A DNA stretch of 5,884 nt from Calditrichaceae bacterium (GCA_030592985.1 JAUVIB010000224.1:1-5884); one strand, 5' to 3'. Counted from the stretch's first letter, positions 1 to 5,667 are shown. Program-made: numbers and translations. Notes: generated by a model from the letters alone, not told the origin.

Positions 1-138
1 GCCTTTTTAAATACTATTTTAAAACGTCCGAAAAATGAGAAACCTTTTATGATTATTCCCGTGGGCTATCCCGCTGAAGACGCCCATGTCCCGAATATCA
101 AAAAGAAAACTTTGGATGAAATGACGATTTTTTATTAA
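1..138 (+). CDS. Nitroreductase family protein, C-terminal fragment (5' end outside window)
   Basis: The frame is open from base 1 to a TAA at 136-138 and gives the last 45 residues of a protein that begins outside the window. The stretch 'RPKNEKPFMIIPVGYPAEDA' followed by 'VPNIKKKTLDE' is the characteristic C-terminal end of many NAD(P)H-dependent, FMN-binding nitroreductase-family proteins. There the 'hhPVGYPAEDA.VP' segment closes the flavin-binding fold and is followed by a short basic/acidic tail. The enzyme should be a cytoplasmic oxidoreductase, but the fragment says nothing about its substrate, and the cofactor-binding N-terminal part is not visible. The stop codon lies one base before a MITE-like element (140-374), so that element supplies whatever follows the transcript's coding end. 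The family call is confident from the motif alone; the subfamily is unknown. Confidence 0.8.
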   Translation, partial: AFLNTILKRPKNEKPFMIIPVGYPAEDAHVPNIKKKTLDEMTIFY

Positions 139-173
139 ATAGTGCCTAAACGAAAAGTCCATTTCTGTTATTG

Positions 174-189
174 TCCCGACTGGTCGGGA
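174..189. repeat. Perfect 7 bp-arm palindrome inside the MITE-like element
   Basis: TCCCGAC (174-180) is followed by two bases and then its exact reverse complement GTCGGGA (183-189). With only two central bases it would form a cruciform or a protein-bound dyad more readily than an RNA hairpin. It is GC-rich against AT-rich surroundings and sits about 15 bases inside the left terminal repeat. Confidence 0.7.
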
Positions 190-254
190 GAATTTATCCG
201 ACGTGGCAATCCTACAAAGATGGCATAACCGTGTTTTTTAATGGGATTGCTTCA

Positions 255-289
255 GCCTGCCCCACGCCATAAAGCATCGGCGGGCAGGC
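255..289. repeat. GC-rich hairpin inside the MITE-like element
   Basis: GCCTGCCC (255-262) and GGGCAGGC (282-289) are perfect reverse complements around a 19-base loop, giving an 8 bp stem with seven G-C pairs. The loop contains CGCC and CGG segments that could pair in alternative ways. No T-run follows directly, so it does not look like an ordinary intrinsic terminator, although it lies downstream of the nitroreductase stop and could impede a transcript. It resembles the 'CCTGCCCGCC...GGGCAGG' hairpins seen as dispersed repeats in many genomes; that comparison is from memory. Confidence 0.6.
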
Positions 290-431
290 GACTTAGTAGG
301 GTCGCTAACGCTTCTCGCAATGACACCATTCATGTAGTGATTTTATTGATTTAACACTTTTCGTTCAGGCACTAAATATAGCAGAACCGCCGAATTAATG
401 TAAATAAAGTTGAAGAAATAAGGAGAAAACC

Positions 432-1610
432 ATGCTCATTCAGGAGAAAATTCAGGCAGCAAAAAAACTATTGAGAGAATTTGATATTGATTGTTGGATC
501 ACCTTTGTACGGGAAAGCCAAATTAACGGCGACCCAAACCTAGCCTTTTTAACGACTGCCGATGTTACATGGCATTCAGCTTTTATAATTACGCCTGACA
601 GCTCTTATGCCGTTGTGGGACGTTATGATAAAATCACCGTTGAAGATACGGGTGCATATAATGAAGTTATCGGTTTTGTGGAAGGATTTAAAAATCCCTT
701 TTTAAAAATAATGAAGCAGCTCAATCCAAAAAATATTGCTTTGAATTTTTCCGAGGGCAGTGAAATTTGCGACGGTATTACTCACGGTATGTACCTGACG
801 CTCTCAAAAACACTTGCGGAAATCAGTTTTGATAAACGGATTATTTCTGCTGAAAAGATTGTATCAGCCCTCAGGGAACGGAAATCCTCAACAGAGATTA
901 GCCATATCAAAGAAGCCATTCGTCATACGGAAGAGATCTTTATCCTTGTGAGTCATTTCATCAAACCGGGTATAAGTGAAAAAGAGATTGCCCGTTTTAT
1001 GAAAGATGAAGTAAAAAAACGTAACCTCGGTTTTGCCTGGGAAGAAACAGTCTGTCCGGCAATTTTTACCGGCCCTGAAACAGCGGAGGCACATTATGCG
1101 CCAACAGATAAGAAAGTTGAAAGAGGACATATTTTAAATATGGATTTCGGCGTTAAATTTAACGGATACTGTTCTGATTTACAGCGAACTTTTTACATTT
1201 TAAAAGAAAATGAAAAAAAGGCGCCGGATGATGTCATGAAAGGGTTTAATACCATTGTTGAAGCTGTAGAAAAGCCGAAACTGGCCATGAAGCCGGATGT
1301 TTTAGCAACGAAAATTGATAAAATTTCCCGTGATATTGTAACTCGTAACGGATATGAAGAATTTCCCCATGCTCTCGGACATCAGGTTGGCCGTTTTTCA
1401 CATGATGGGACCGTACTGCTCGGACCGCCATGGGAAAAGTATCTTGATAAAATTAATCTTCCTCTCAAAGAAAATATGGTTTTCACTATTGAACCACGCC
1501 TGCCTATTGCCGGCCATGGTATTGCTACCATTGAAGAGATGGTGCTTATTACTGAAACGGGAGCGGAATGGCTTTCTCATCCGCAGAAAGAATTGATTTT
1601 AATTGAGTGA
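432..1610 (+). CDS. M24 family metallopeptidase (Xaa-Pro dipeptidase/aminopeptidase-like)
   Basis: This complete 392-residue protein has the two-domain build of peptidase family M24B. An N-terminal creatinase-like domain (about 1-145) precedes a C-terminal 'pita-bread' catalytic domain (about 155-390). All five metal ligands expected of the family are visible: D238 (NMDFG), D249 (CSDLQRTF), H317 (ALGHQVG), E354 (FTIEPRL) and E368 (ATIEEMVL). H221 in the 'TGPETAEAHYAP' segment matches the conserved active-site histidine. It should therefore be an active dinuclear-metal enzyme that cleaves Xaa-Pro bonds in peptides. No signal peptide is seen, so it is probably cytoplasmic. The ATG start is set by AAGGAG at 420-425, six bases upstream. 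Length is normal for the family. Dipeptidase versus aminopeptidase cannot be decided by eye. It stands alone: the MITE-like element lies upstream and a 315 bp gap downstream. Confidence 0.93.
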   Translation: MLIQEKIQAAKKLLREFDIDCWITFVRESQINGDPNLAFLTTADVTWHSAFIITPDSSYAVVGRYDKITVEDTGAYNEVIGFVEGFKNPFLKIMKQLNPKNIALNFSEGSEICDGITHGMYLTLSKTLAEISFDKRIISAEKIVSALRERKSSTEISHIKEAIRHTEEIFILVSHFIKPGISEKEIARFMKDEVKKRNLGFAWEETVCPAIFTGPETAEAHYAPTDKKVERGHILNMDFGVKFNGYCSDLQRTFYILKENEKKAPDDVMKGFNTIVEAVEKPKLAMKPDVLATKIDKISRDIVTRNGYEEFPHALGHQVGRFSHDGTVLLGPPWEKYLDKINLPLKENMVFTIEPRLPIAGHGIATIEEMVLITETGAEWLSHPQKELILIE

Positions 1611-1742
1611 TCGTTTTTCCAGAGTAATTTTTAAAATTTACACCCATCATTACGTCTATGAAGCCCATAAAGAGGAAGTATCAAACACGAGATAGCAGGA
1701 AAGAATATTGGGTAATGAATCAATCTGTGTAAAAATTTTCAT

Positions 1743-1771
1743 TTGATAATCTGACAGGTTATATTTATACT
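1743..1771 (+). promoter_or_regulatory. Candidate sigma-70-type promoter for the TPR/zinc-ribbon gene
   Basis: TTGATA (1743-1748) and TATACT (1766-1771) are separated by exactly 17 bases. Each hexamer matches the TTGACA/TATAAT consensus at five of six positions. Transcription would begin near 1778 and leave a leader of roughly 150 bases before the ATG at 1926. The region is AT-rich, which raises the chance of accidental matches, but correct spacing and two good boxes make this the best promoter candidate in the window. Confidence 0.45.
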
Positions 1772-1798
1772 TGTTAAATTAGAATTACGGTGATAATT

Positions 1799-1831
1799 TA
1801 ACAGCAGAGTGAACTTATGGGATAGCTGTTA
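1799..1831 (+). repeat. Small hairpin in the leader of the TPR/zinc-ribbon gene
   Basis: TAACAGC (1799-1805) pairs perfectly with GCTGTTA (1825-1831) around a 19-base loop, about 95 bases before the start codon and just downstream of the predicted transcription start. It is too short and AT-rich to call a riboswitch or attenuator, and no recognised RNA motif is evident. Confidence 0.3.
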
Positions 1832-1925
1832 TTGAAAAAATCCATATAATTAGACCCTGCTTCAGCGGTTTAAGCTACAGACAATAATCATTCAATTTAG
1901 AATAATTTTTAATTGGAAAGGGAAT

Positions 1926-2723
1926 ATGAAAAACAAAGCAGAACAACTTTTTGATGAAGGTCTTTCTTTTTACGAGCAAGGAAATTTTGAGAACGCCGAA
2001 GCTAAATTTATTGAAGCATTGGAGTTCGATCCTCTGTCAGAAGAGATAAAATATAATTTAGCGCTTATCTATCTCGAAACGAAAAAATATGATTTATGTA
2101 ATAAGTTAATATCCCGAATCAGGGATATAGATTGCGGAGAGATAATCGATGAACTGGAAAAAGTAGATACGGAAGAACACTATTCAATTCCGGAAAGCAT
2201 CGCAAATATTTGTTCACAATGTTTTTATTTTAGCCAGGATAGTTTTATTAAAGAAACGTCAGGATTTTGTACTTTTTATCATTTGGACGTCAAAGTTAAC
2301 GGCAGGTGTTACGCCTATCAATTAGCAGAAGAGGGTAAGGTTTCCATTGATGAAATAAATCAAAATCTGAATAAAAGCAATAAAGAAAGCTCAATCGTTT
2401 ATAAGGAACAACTTGATGACGAATCCTTACCGCAAAAACTCATCTGTGATTACTGCAATGCCAATATCAAGTTAAGTGAAAGCGAACAACTGAATAGAAC
2501 ATTTCAATGCAGCGAATGTGGAAAACGAGTGAATATCTCCGAGGAAGTCCGCCTTCTTGAAAAATCATTCATAGAAAAAACCGATTCCGAGTTATTCGAA
2601 ATATTGATTAATCACCAGGATTTTAAAACTGAATATTTGTATGCAGCAAGAAAAGAAATTAAAAAACGCGCTATTGACCTGGCGACAAATGAAGAATTTT
2701 TAACGATGCTAAGTGAATATTAA
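1926..2723 (+). CDS. TPR protein with two four-cysteine metal-binding clusters
   Basis: I do not recognise a named family for this 265-residue protein, but its parts are clear. Residues 5-38 (AEQLFDEGLSFYEQGNFENA and following) form a canonical tetratricopeptide repeat, and about 39-72 form a second, weaker one. A first cysteine cluster follows: C96-x2-C99-x15-C115-x12-C128. After a polar, acidic linker (about 132-170) there is a zinc-ribbon-like segment, C174-x2-C177-x17-C195-x2-C198. Residues about 205-265 look helical and carry an 'L.EIL.N..DF..E.L.AARKEIKKR' pattern that I have seen at the C-termini of other Bacteroidota-type proteins. There is no signal peptide or membrane segment, so it is probably cytoplasmic, with TPRs for protein binding and the Cys clusters for zinc or possibly Fe-S. 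A purine-rich GGAAAGGG (1915-1922) precedes the ATG. No function is claimed. Confidence 0.85.
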   Translation: MKNKAEQLFDEGLSFYEQGNFENAEAKFIEALEFDPLSEEIKYNLALIYLETKKYDLCNKLISRIRDIDCGEIIDELEKVDTEEHYSIPESIANICSQCFYFSQDSFIKETSGFCTFYHLDVKVNGRCYAYQLAEEGKVSIDEINQNLNKSNKESSIVYKEQLDDESLPQKLICDYCNANIKLSESEQLNRTFQCSECGKRVNISEEVRLLEKSFIEKTDSELFEILINHQDFKTEYLYAARKEIKKRAIDLATNEEFLTMLSEY

Positions 2724-2785
2724 ATACACTTATATAAAAAAATGACGAAATATGTATAACTCCTGTTTTTAGAACTAACTCATAA

Positions 2786-2920
2786 TTAAAAACCGAAAAT
2801 TGTAAGATTTACGCCGTTATATAAAGTGCCGTCTAAGGGACTGTCTTTTTGTGAATATTCGCTGTGAGAATAACTGAGTTCAAAATGACCGGCAATAAAA
2901 GATAGTTTTTTAATTTTGTT
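2786..2920 (-). pseudogene. Remnant of an outer-membrane beta-barrel gene (3' end only)
   Basis: Read on the minus strand, a frame is open from an in-frame stop at 2923-2921 to a TAA at 2788-2786, giving 44 residues with no usable start codon. It contains 'GHFELSYSHSEYSQ' and ends 'LYNGVNLTIFGF'. This is two alternating, aromatic-rich strands with a terminal phenylalanine, as at the end of an outer-membrane barrel. It aligns loosely with the last two strands of the intact neighbour ('IGLNLTYTLDE' through 'VIFKF'), which lies directly upstream on the same strand. The most likely reading is the 3' stub of a more distant paralogue. Without a start or ribosome-binding site it is unlikely to be expressed. 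The resemblance is one of pattern rather than high identity, so chance cannot be excluded. Confidence 0.45.
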
Positions 2921-2926
2921 TCAAGG

Positions 2927-3032
2927 CGTCTAAAATTTAAAAATTACCGCGCTACTCCATATAATGTGCAGTTTTTTCTTTGTACCGTGAATAGAATCGC
3001 ACCAGAATTCTTCGCGCTCATCTAATGTATAA
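2927..3032. repeat. Direct repeat copy A: 3' end of the intact beta-barrel gene
   Basis: This copy matches 3660-3762. The 23 bases at 2927-2949, spanning the stop codon and the last residues, are identical to 3660-3682. The 43 bases at 2990-3032 match 3720-3762 with two differences. The part between is diverged and differs in length by one codon. The copies are about 730 bp apart, close to one gene plus its spacer. Confidence 0.9.
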
Positions 3033-3607
3033 GTTAAATTTAAACCAATATTTTTATAGAGTAACTCGATACCCAGGTTAAACAATAAAGCGCTTTTTAT
3101 GTTACCAAACACTGATCCTTCAGTAAAATAATAATCAAAGTGATGATCATCTAATATATCAATGGTAAATAAATATTCTTTTTCAATGATTTTACTTTTG
3201 TCTTTGAAAGGTATTGAATACGTGTATCCCATATTTAGTGATGCTGTATATGTATTAGTTATTGATATTTTATATTTTAAATGTACAGGTATTTCAATAA
3301 AAGCGGCTCTGAATACAATATCATGATTATATACATGCCCCCCGTCGGGAAAATAATATCTTGGCTTAATAGGTACATTCTTGACAGCGCTGCCTTTCAC
3401 CATATACTGAAGTCCGGGACTTATAAAAAGATTTTTAATTAATTTTATCTCTTTACTGATTCCGAAAAGGTAACCAAACGAAGGATCGACATCACCATCA
3501 TCCTTAAAAGCAGAATATGTTACTCCCCCTTGTAAACACCACTGGTTTTGTGCAAATAAATACTGGGTAACACACACAGTAAAAATTATCATTATTAACT
3601 TTTTCAT
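2930..3607 (-). CDS. Outer-membrane beta-barrel protein, secreted (PorT/OMP_b-brl-like)
   Basis: This 225-residue protein starts with a classical signal peptide: MKK, a hydrophobic stretch to about residue 17, then 'LFAQ', with cleavage expected after A19. The mature part has alternating strand patterns typical of small outer-membrane barrels of Bacteroidota and relatives. These include the pieces 'LFISPGLQYMVKGSA' (60-74), 'AAFIEIPVHLKYKI' (101-114) and 'ASLNMGYTYSI' (122-132). The last strand ends in phenylalanine (VIFKF), as expected for insertion by the BAM machinery. Specific function, whether adhesin, transport accessory or structural, is not visible. A strong AGGAGG (3615-3620 on the + strand) lies seven bases before the ATG, so the start is secure. 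Flanking remnants on the same strand (2786-2920 and 3663-3812) suggest this is the surviving member of a tandem family. Convergent with the TPR gene. Confidence 0.85.
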   Translation of the reverse strand: MKKLIMIIFTVCVTQYLFAQNQWCLQGGVTYSAFKDDGDVDPSFGYLFGISKEIKLIKNLFISPGLQYMVKGSAVKNVPIKPRYYFPDGGHVYNHDIVFRAAFIEIPVHLKYKISITNTYTASLNMGYTYSIPFKDKSKIIEKEYLFTIDILDDHHFDYYFTEGSVFGNIKSALLFNLGIELLYKNIGLNLTYTLDEREEFWCDSIHGTKKKLHIIWSSAVIFKF

Positions 3608-3659
3608 AGTACTGCCTCCTATCCTATTTTTTCGGCTTCATGTAACAAAACAAGCATAA

Positions 3660-3762
3660 CGTCTAAAATTTAAAAATTACCGTACAACTCCAAGTATGCA
3701 ATTCGTATTTAATGCCATTAATAGAATCGCACCAAAATTCTTCACGCTCATCTAATGTATAA
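3660..3762. repeat. Direct repeat copy B: 3' end of the truncated beta-barrel paralogue
   Basis: Counterpart of the repeat at 2927-3032. It has an identical 23 bp block at 3660-3682, including the TAG stop, and a 43 bp block at 3720-3762 with two mismatches. Similarity fades beyond about 3765. Conservation is concentrated in the coding part, fitting a gene duplication rather than insertion of a non-coding repeat. Confidence 0.9.
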
Positions 3763-3812
3763 CATAAACTAAGAGATATATTTTTACTTTTAAATATTTT
3801 GATAAAAATCGC
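3663..3812 (-). pseudogene. Truncated paralogue of the beta-barrel gene (last ~49 codons)
   Basis: The minus-strand frame runs from an in-frame stop at 3815-3813 to TAG at 3665-3663. It encodes 'SKNISLSLCYTLDEREEFW', then 'CDSINGIKYELHTW', and ends 'VIFKF'. The intact protein at 2930-3607 has 'YKNIGLNLTYTLDEREEFW', then 'CDSIHGTKKKLHIIW', and the same ending. One codon is missing relative to it, between H and W. The N-terminal three quarters, including the signal peptide, is absent and no start codon is available. The fragment ends about 50 bases upstream of the intact gene's ATG. It is the 3' remainder of an older tandem copy, broken by deletion or a stop and frameshift. A 33-codon frame overlapping its 5' edge in another phase (3790-3891) may be further decayed coding sequence, but the similarity there is too weak to claim. 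Confidence 0.85.
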
Positions 3813-3917
3813 TTAGCTTAGGCATAAGATAGTTCTTTTTTTCACTTAGATATATACTGAAAATAATATTATTATTCACGAATGCAAACATTATTTGTAC
3901 AAGTATAGATTTTCTCT

Positions 3918-3929
3918 CTTGATATCAAG
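3918..3929. repeat. Perfect 12 bp palindrome downstream of rhaB
   Basis: CTTGATATCAAG is fully self-complementary and lies about 85 bases beyond the rhaB stop codon, in a 200 bp gene-free stretch (3813-4012). That stretch otherwise shows no GC-rich terminator. It could bind a dimeric protein or be accidental in AT-rich DNA. Confidence 0.35.
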
Positions 3930-4012
3930 GGAACGCTTGTGGAACACATAAGTAATCAATATATTATTACGTCTTACTAATCGTGAGAATCTATGATCAC
4001 TGAAAAACAAGC

Positions 4013-5488
4013 CTATGACAATAACTTTTCCACTTTCTTATAGTGTTCTTCCCAAAGAGAATGATTCTGCGGTTCAAAGGTTGTAACAGGGAATGAGCCG
4101 GAAACCATTTTTCGTCCTTCTTCTACCGATGAAATCACTCCTCCGGCAATAGCCTGCATCATGATATTCCCAATGGCAGTTGCTTCCACCGGACCTGCTT
4201 TAACAGTTAAACCGGTAGCATTGGCTGTAAATTGATTAATCATAGCATTTTGCGAACCACCGCCCACAATATGGATCACTTCAACTGGATTATTAAGCAC
4301 ATTATTCAGCCGTTCTATAATCCAGCGGTACTTAAAGGCCAGACTCTCAAAGATGAGACGCACATATTGACCTACCGTTTGTGGAACGGGTTGACTATTC
4401 TCTTTACAATATTGGTTAATGGCCGCTGGCATATCCATAGGATTTAAAAATCCCTCATGATCCGGATTTATAATAGAACGAAAAGGCTCGGATTCTTTGG
4501 CCAGGCGGGACAATTCATCATAATCATACTGACGTCCGCTATTAGCCCAGCTTTTCCTGCATTGCTGTAAAAGCCATAGTCCCATCGTATTTTTCAACAG
4601 ACGGATTGTATTATTGACGCCGCCTTCATTGGTAAATCCGTATTCCAATGAAATTTCATTAATAATCGGTTGATCGATTTCAACGCCAAGCAAAGACCAT
4701 GTTCCGGAGCTTAAATAGGCCCAATTATCACCATTAGCAGGCACCGCAGCGACAGCACAGGCCGTATCATGCCCGGCCGGCAAGACGACCTTAACAGTAC
4801 CAATTCCCGTTTCAGCGGCAATGTCTTCTACTAACGGTCCAACCACACTACCGGGATGATTTATGGGAGGCATGATGTTTACGGGTATCCCTAATTTTTT
4901 AAAAATAGGCTTAGCCCAAGTTTTTGTACGGGCGTCCAACAATTGCGTTGTTGAAGCCATCGTATATTCGGAAATGACTTTACCCGTCAGCAGGTAGGTA
5001 AACAAATCAGGAAGAAGAATAAGCCGATCGCTAATTTTAATTTGTGGATTATTTTCCTGATAATAGCTAAACAACTGAAAAATTGTATTCAATTGCATAA
5101 ACTGAATACCGGTATGCTGATAAATTTCTTCCCGCGAGATTTTTTTAAAGGCTTTTTCCATCATACCGTTGGTACGTTCATCACGGTAAGCAACGGGATT
5201 ACCTACGAGCTGGCCGGCAGAATCGATAAAACCATAATCAACACCCCAGGTATCCACACCAATACTCTGAATATCCTGATGTCCCAAATGGGCTGCAAGA
5301 CTTAAACCCTTTTTTAATTCGTCAAATAGATAAAGTATATCCCAGTAGATACGTCCGTGTATTTTCACCTGGCGATTAGCAAAACGATGAATCTCTTCTA
5401 ATGTTATGGTATCTTTTTCGATAATACCGAGAATAGCCCTACCGCTCTCAGCGCCAAAATCGAGCGCTAAAAATTTATGAATCGCCAT
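4013..5488 (-). CDS. rhaB: Rhamnulokinase (L-rhamnulose kinase, FGGY family)
   Basis: RhaB phosphorylates L-rhamnulose to L-rhamnulose 1-phosphate with ATP, the second step of classical L-rhamnose breakdown in the cytoplasm. This 491-residue protein is full length for the family. It shows the N-terminal phosphate-binding loop 'LDFGAESGRA' (8-18), 'GVDTWGVDYGFID' (77-89) and 'VAYRDERTNGMM' (99-110). The catalytic-base region 'LPAGHDTACAVAAVPA' contains D241, and 'AYLSSGTWSLLGVE' (257-270) follows. The C-terminal ATP-domain motif 'HIVGGGSQNAMINQFTANAT' starts near residue 406. The wording of these motifs is rhamnulokinase-like rather than xylulokinase- or glycerol kinase-like. The start is supported by GGAGG (5493-5497 on the + strand), only four bases from the ATG. 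No rhamnose isomerase, aldolase, transporter or regulator is within the window, so it is either monocistronic or the first gene seen of a dispersed set. No obvious terminator follows. Confidence 0.95.
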   Translation of the reverse strand: MAIHKFLALDFGAESGRAILGIIEKDTITLEEIHRFANRQVKIHGRIYWDILYLFDELKKGLSLAAHLGHQDIQSIGVDTWGVDYGFIDSAGQLVGNPVAYRDERTNGMMEKAFKKISREEIYQHTGIQFMQLNTIFQLFSYYQENNPQIKISDRLILLPDLFTYLLTGKVISEYTMASTTQLLDARTKTWAKPIFKKLGIPVNIMPPINHPGSVVGPLVEDIAAETGIGTVKVVLPAGHDTACAVAAVPANGDNWAYLSSGTWSLLGVEIDQPIINEISLEYGFTNEGGVNNTIRLLKNTMGLWLLQQCRKSWANSGRQYDYDELSRLAKESEPFRSIINPDHEGFLNPMDMPAAINQYCKENSQPVPQTVGQYVRLIFESLAFKYRWIIERLNNVLNNPVEVIHIVGGGSQNAMINQFTANATGLTVKAGPVEATAIGNIMMQAIAGGVISSVEEGRKMVSGSFPVTTFEPQNHSLWEEHYKKVEKLLS

Positions 5489-5529
5489 CCGGCCTCCATA
5501 GATTAATCGTAAATATTTAAATTACTATT

Positions 5530-5541
5530 GAAAGTTCTTTC
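5530..5541. promoter_or_regulatory. Candidate operator dyad upstream of rhaB
   Basis: GAAAG-TT-CTTTC is a perfect dyad centred about 47 bases upstream of the rhaB ATG. It extends outward as ATT...AAT if one extra base is allowed on one side (5527-5545). Two further short palindromes lie between it and the gene: TAAATATTTA (5510-5519) and GATTAATC (5501-5508). Position and symmetry suit a regulator-binding site, but no regulator gene is present and no known consensus is matched. Confidence 0.25.
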
Positions 5542-5609
5542 GAATTACGCGCTTAATCAAACTGAGATAGAATTGAAAAACAGTTTATTAAAATATCTGA
5601 ATTTACAAC

Positions 5610-5647
5610 ATTCTTTTGTCTTGATACAAAAGAATCAAAAAATCAAG
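5610..5647. repeat. Hairpin repeat with a loop complementary to its 3' flank
   Basis: ATTCTTTTGT (5610-5619) pairs perfectly with ACAAAAGAAT (5626-5635), a 10 bp stem around the six-base loop CTTGAT (5620-5625). Six bases further, ATCAAG (5642-5647) is the exact reverse complement of the loop, so a pseudoknot or an alternative hairpin is possible. Similar 'CTTTTGTCTTGATACAAAAG...ATCAAGGC' strings recur, as I remember, as dispersed intergenic repeats in Bacteroidota genomes. This may be a copy of such a repeat. No gene is associated with it here. Confidence 0.6.
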
Positions 5648-5667
5648 GCTGTAAAATAATTTGATGT

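Larger units (their letters stand above)
140..374. mobile_element. MITE-like element with 19 bp terminal inverted repeats
   Basis: The left end TAGTGCCTAAACGAAAAGT (140-158) and the right end ACTTTTCGTTCAGGCACTA (356-374) are reverse complements with one mismatch in 19. They bound 235 bp that encode no protein. The interior holds a 16 bp palindrome (174-189), a GC-rich hairpin (255-289), a looser GCAATCC/GGATTGC pair (206-212 with 244-250) and CTCGCAATGAC (314-324). Small size, terminal inverted repeats and lack of a gene fit a non-autonomous transposable element moved by a transposase in trans. Flanks are AT-rich and I cannot identify a target-site duplication with confidence. It fills most of the gap between the nitroreductase stop and the M24 gene. 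Whether it is mobile or only a dispersed structured repeat cannot be told from one copy. Confidence 0.65.
1611..1925 (+). other. Intergenic region between the M24 gene and the TPR protein gene
   Basis: No convincing gene is present in these 315 bases. They hold a sigma-70-like promoter candidate (1743-1771) and a leader hairpin (1799-1831), both described separately. A 24-codon open frame at 1658-1732 includes 'KYQTRDSRKEYW', but it has no clear ribosome-binding site and is not called. No GC-rich stem followed by a T-run is seen after the M24 stop codon. Confidence 0.6.

Noticed and set aside
255..289. GC-rich hairpin as the nitroreductase terminator
   Set aside because: No T-run follows the stem, it is over 110 bases past the stop, and it lies inside a structured mobile repeat, so repeat structure explains it better.
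888..1130. Minus-strand 80-codon open frame inside the M24 gene
   Set aside because: It lies opposite well-conserved catalytic-domain sequence, including the H221 region, and has no recognisable features: an antisense shadow.
3790..3891. Minus-strand 33-codon ORF with an ATG, overlapping the 5' edge of the barrel pseudogene in another frame
   Set aside because: No ribosome-binding site and no convincing similarity to the matching region of the intact barrel protein. It may be frameshifted remnant sequence but cannot be supported as a gene.
3918..3929. Palindrome CTTGATATCAAG as a copy of the 5610-5647 repeat
   Set aside because: It shares only the CTTGAT and ATCAAG hexamers, not the 10 bp stem; in AT-rich DNA this is probably coincidence.
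5042..5305. Plus-strand 87-codon open frame inside rhaB
   Set aside because: It lies entirely opposite the strongly conserved rhamnulokinase coding sequence and has no recognisable protein features: an antisense shadow.
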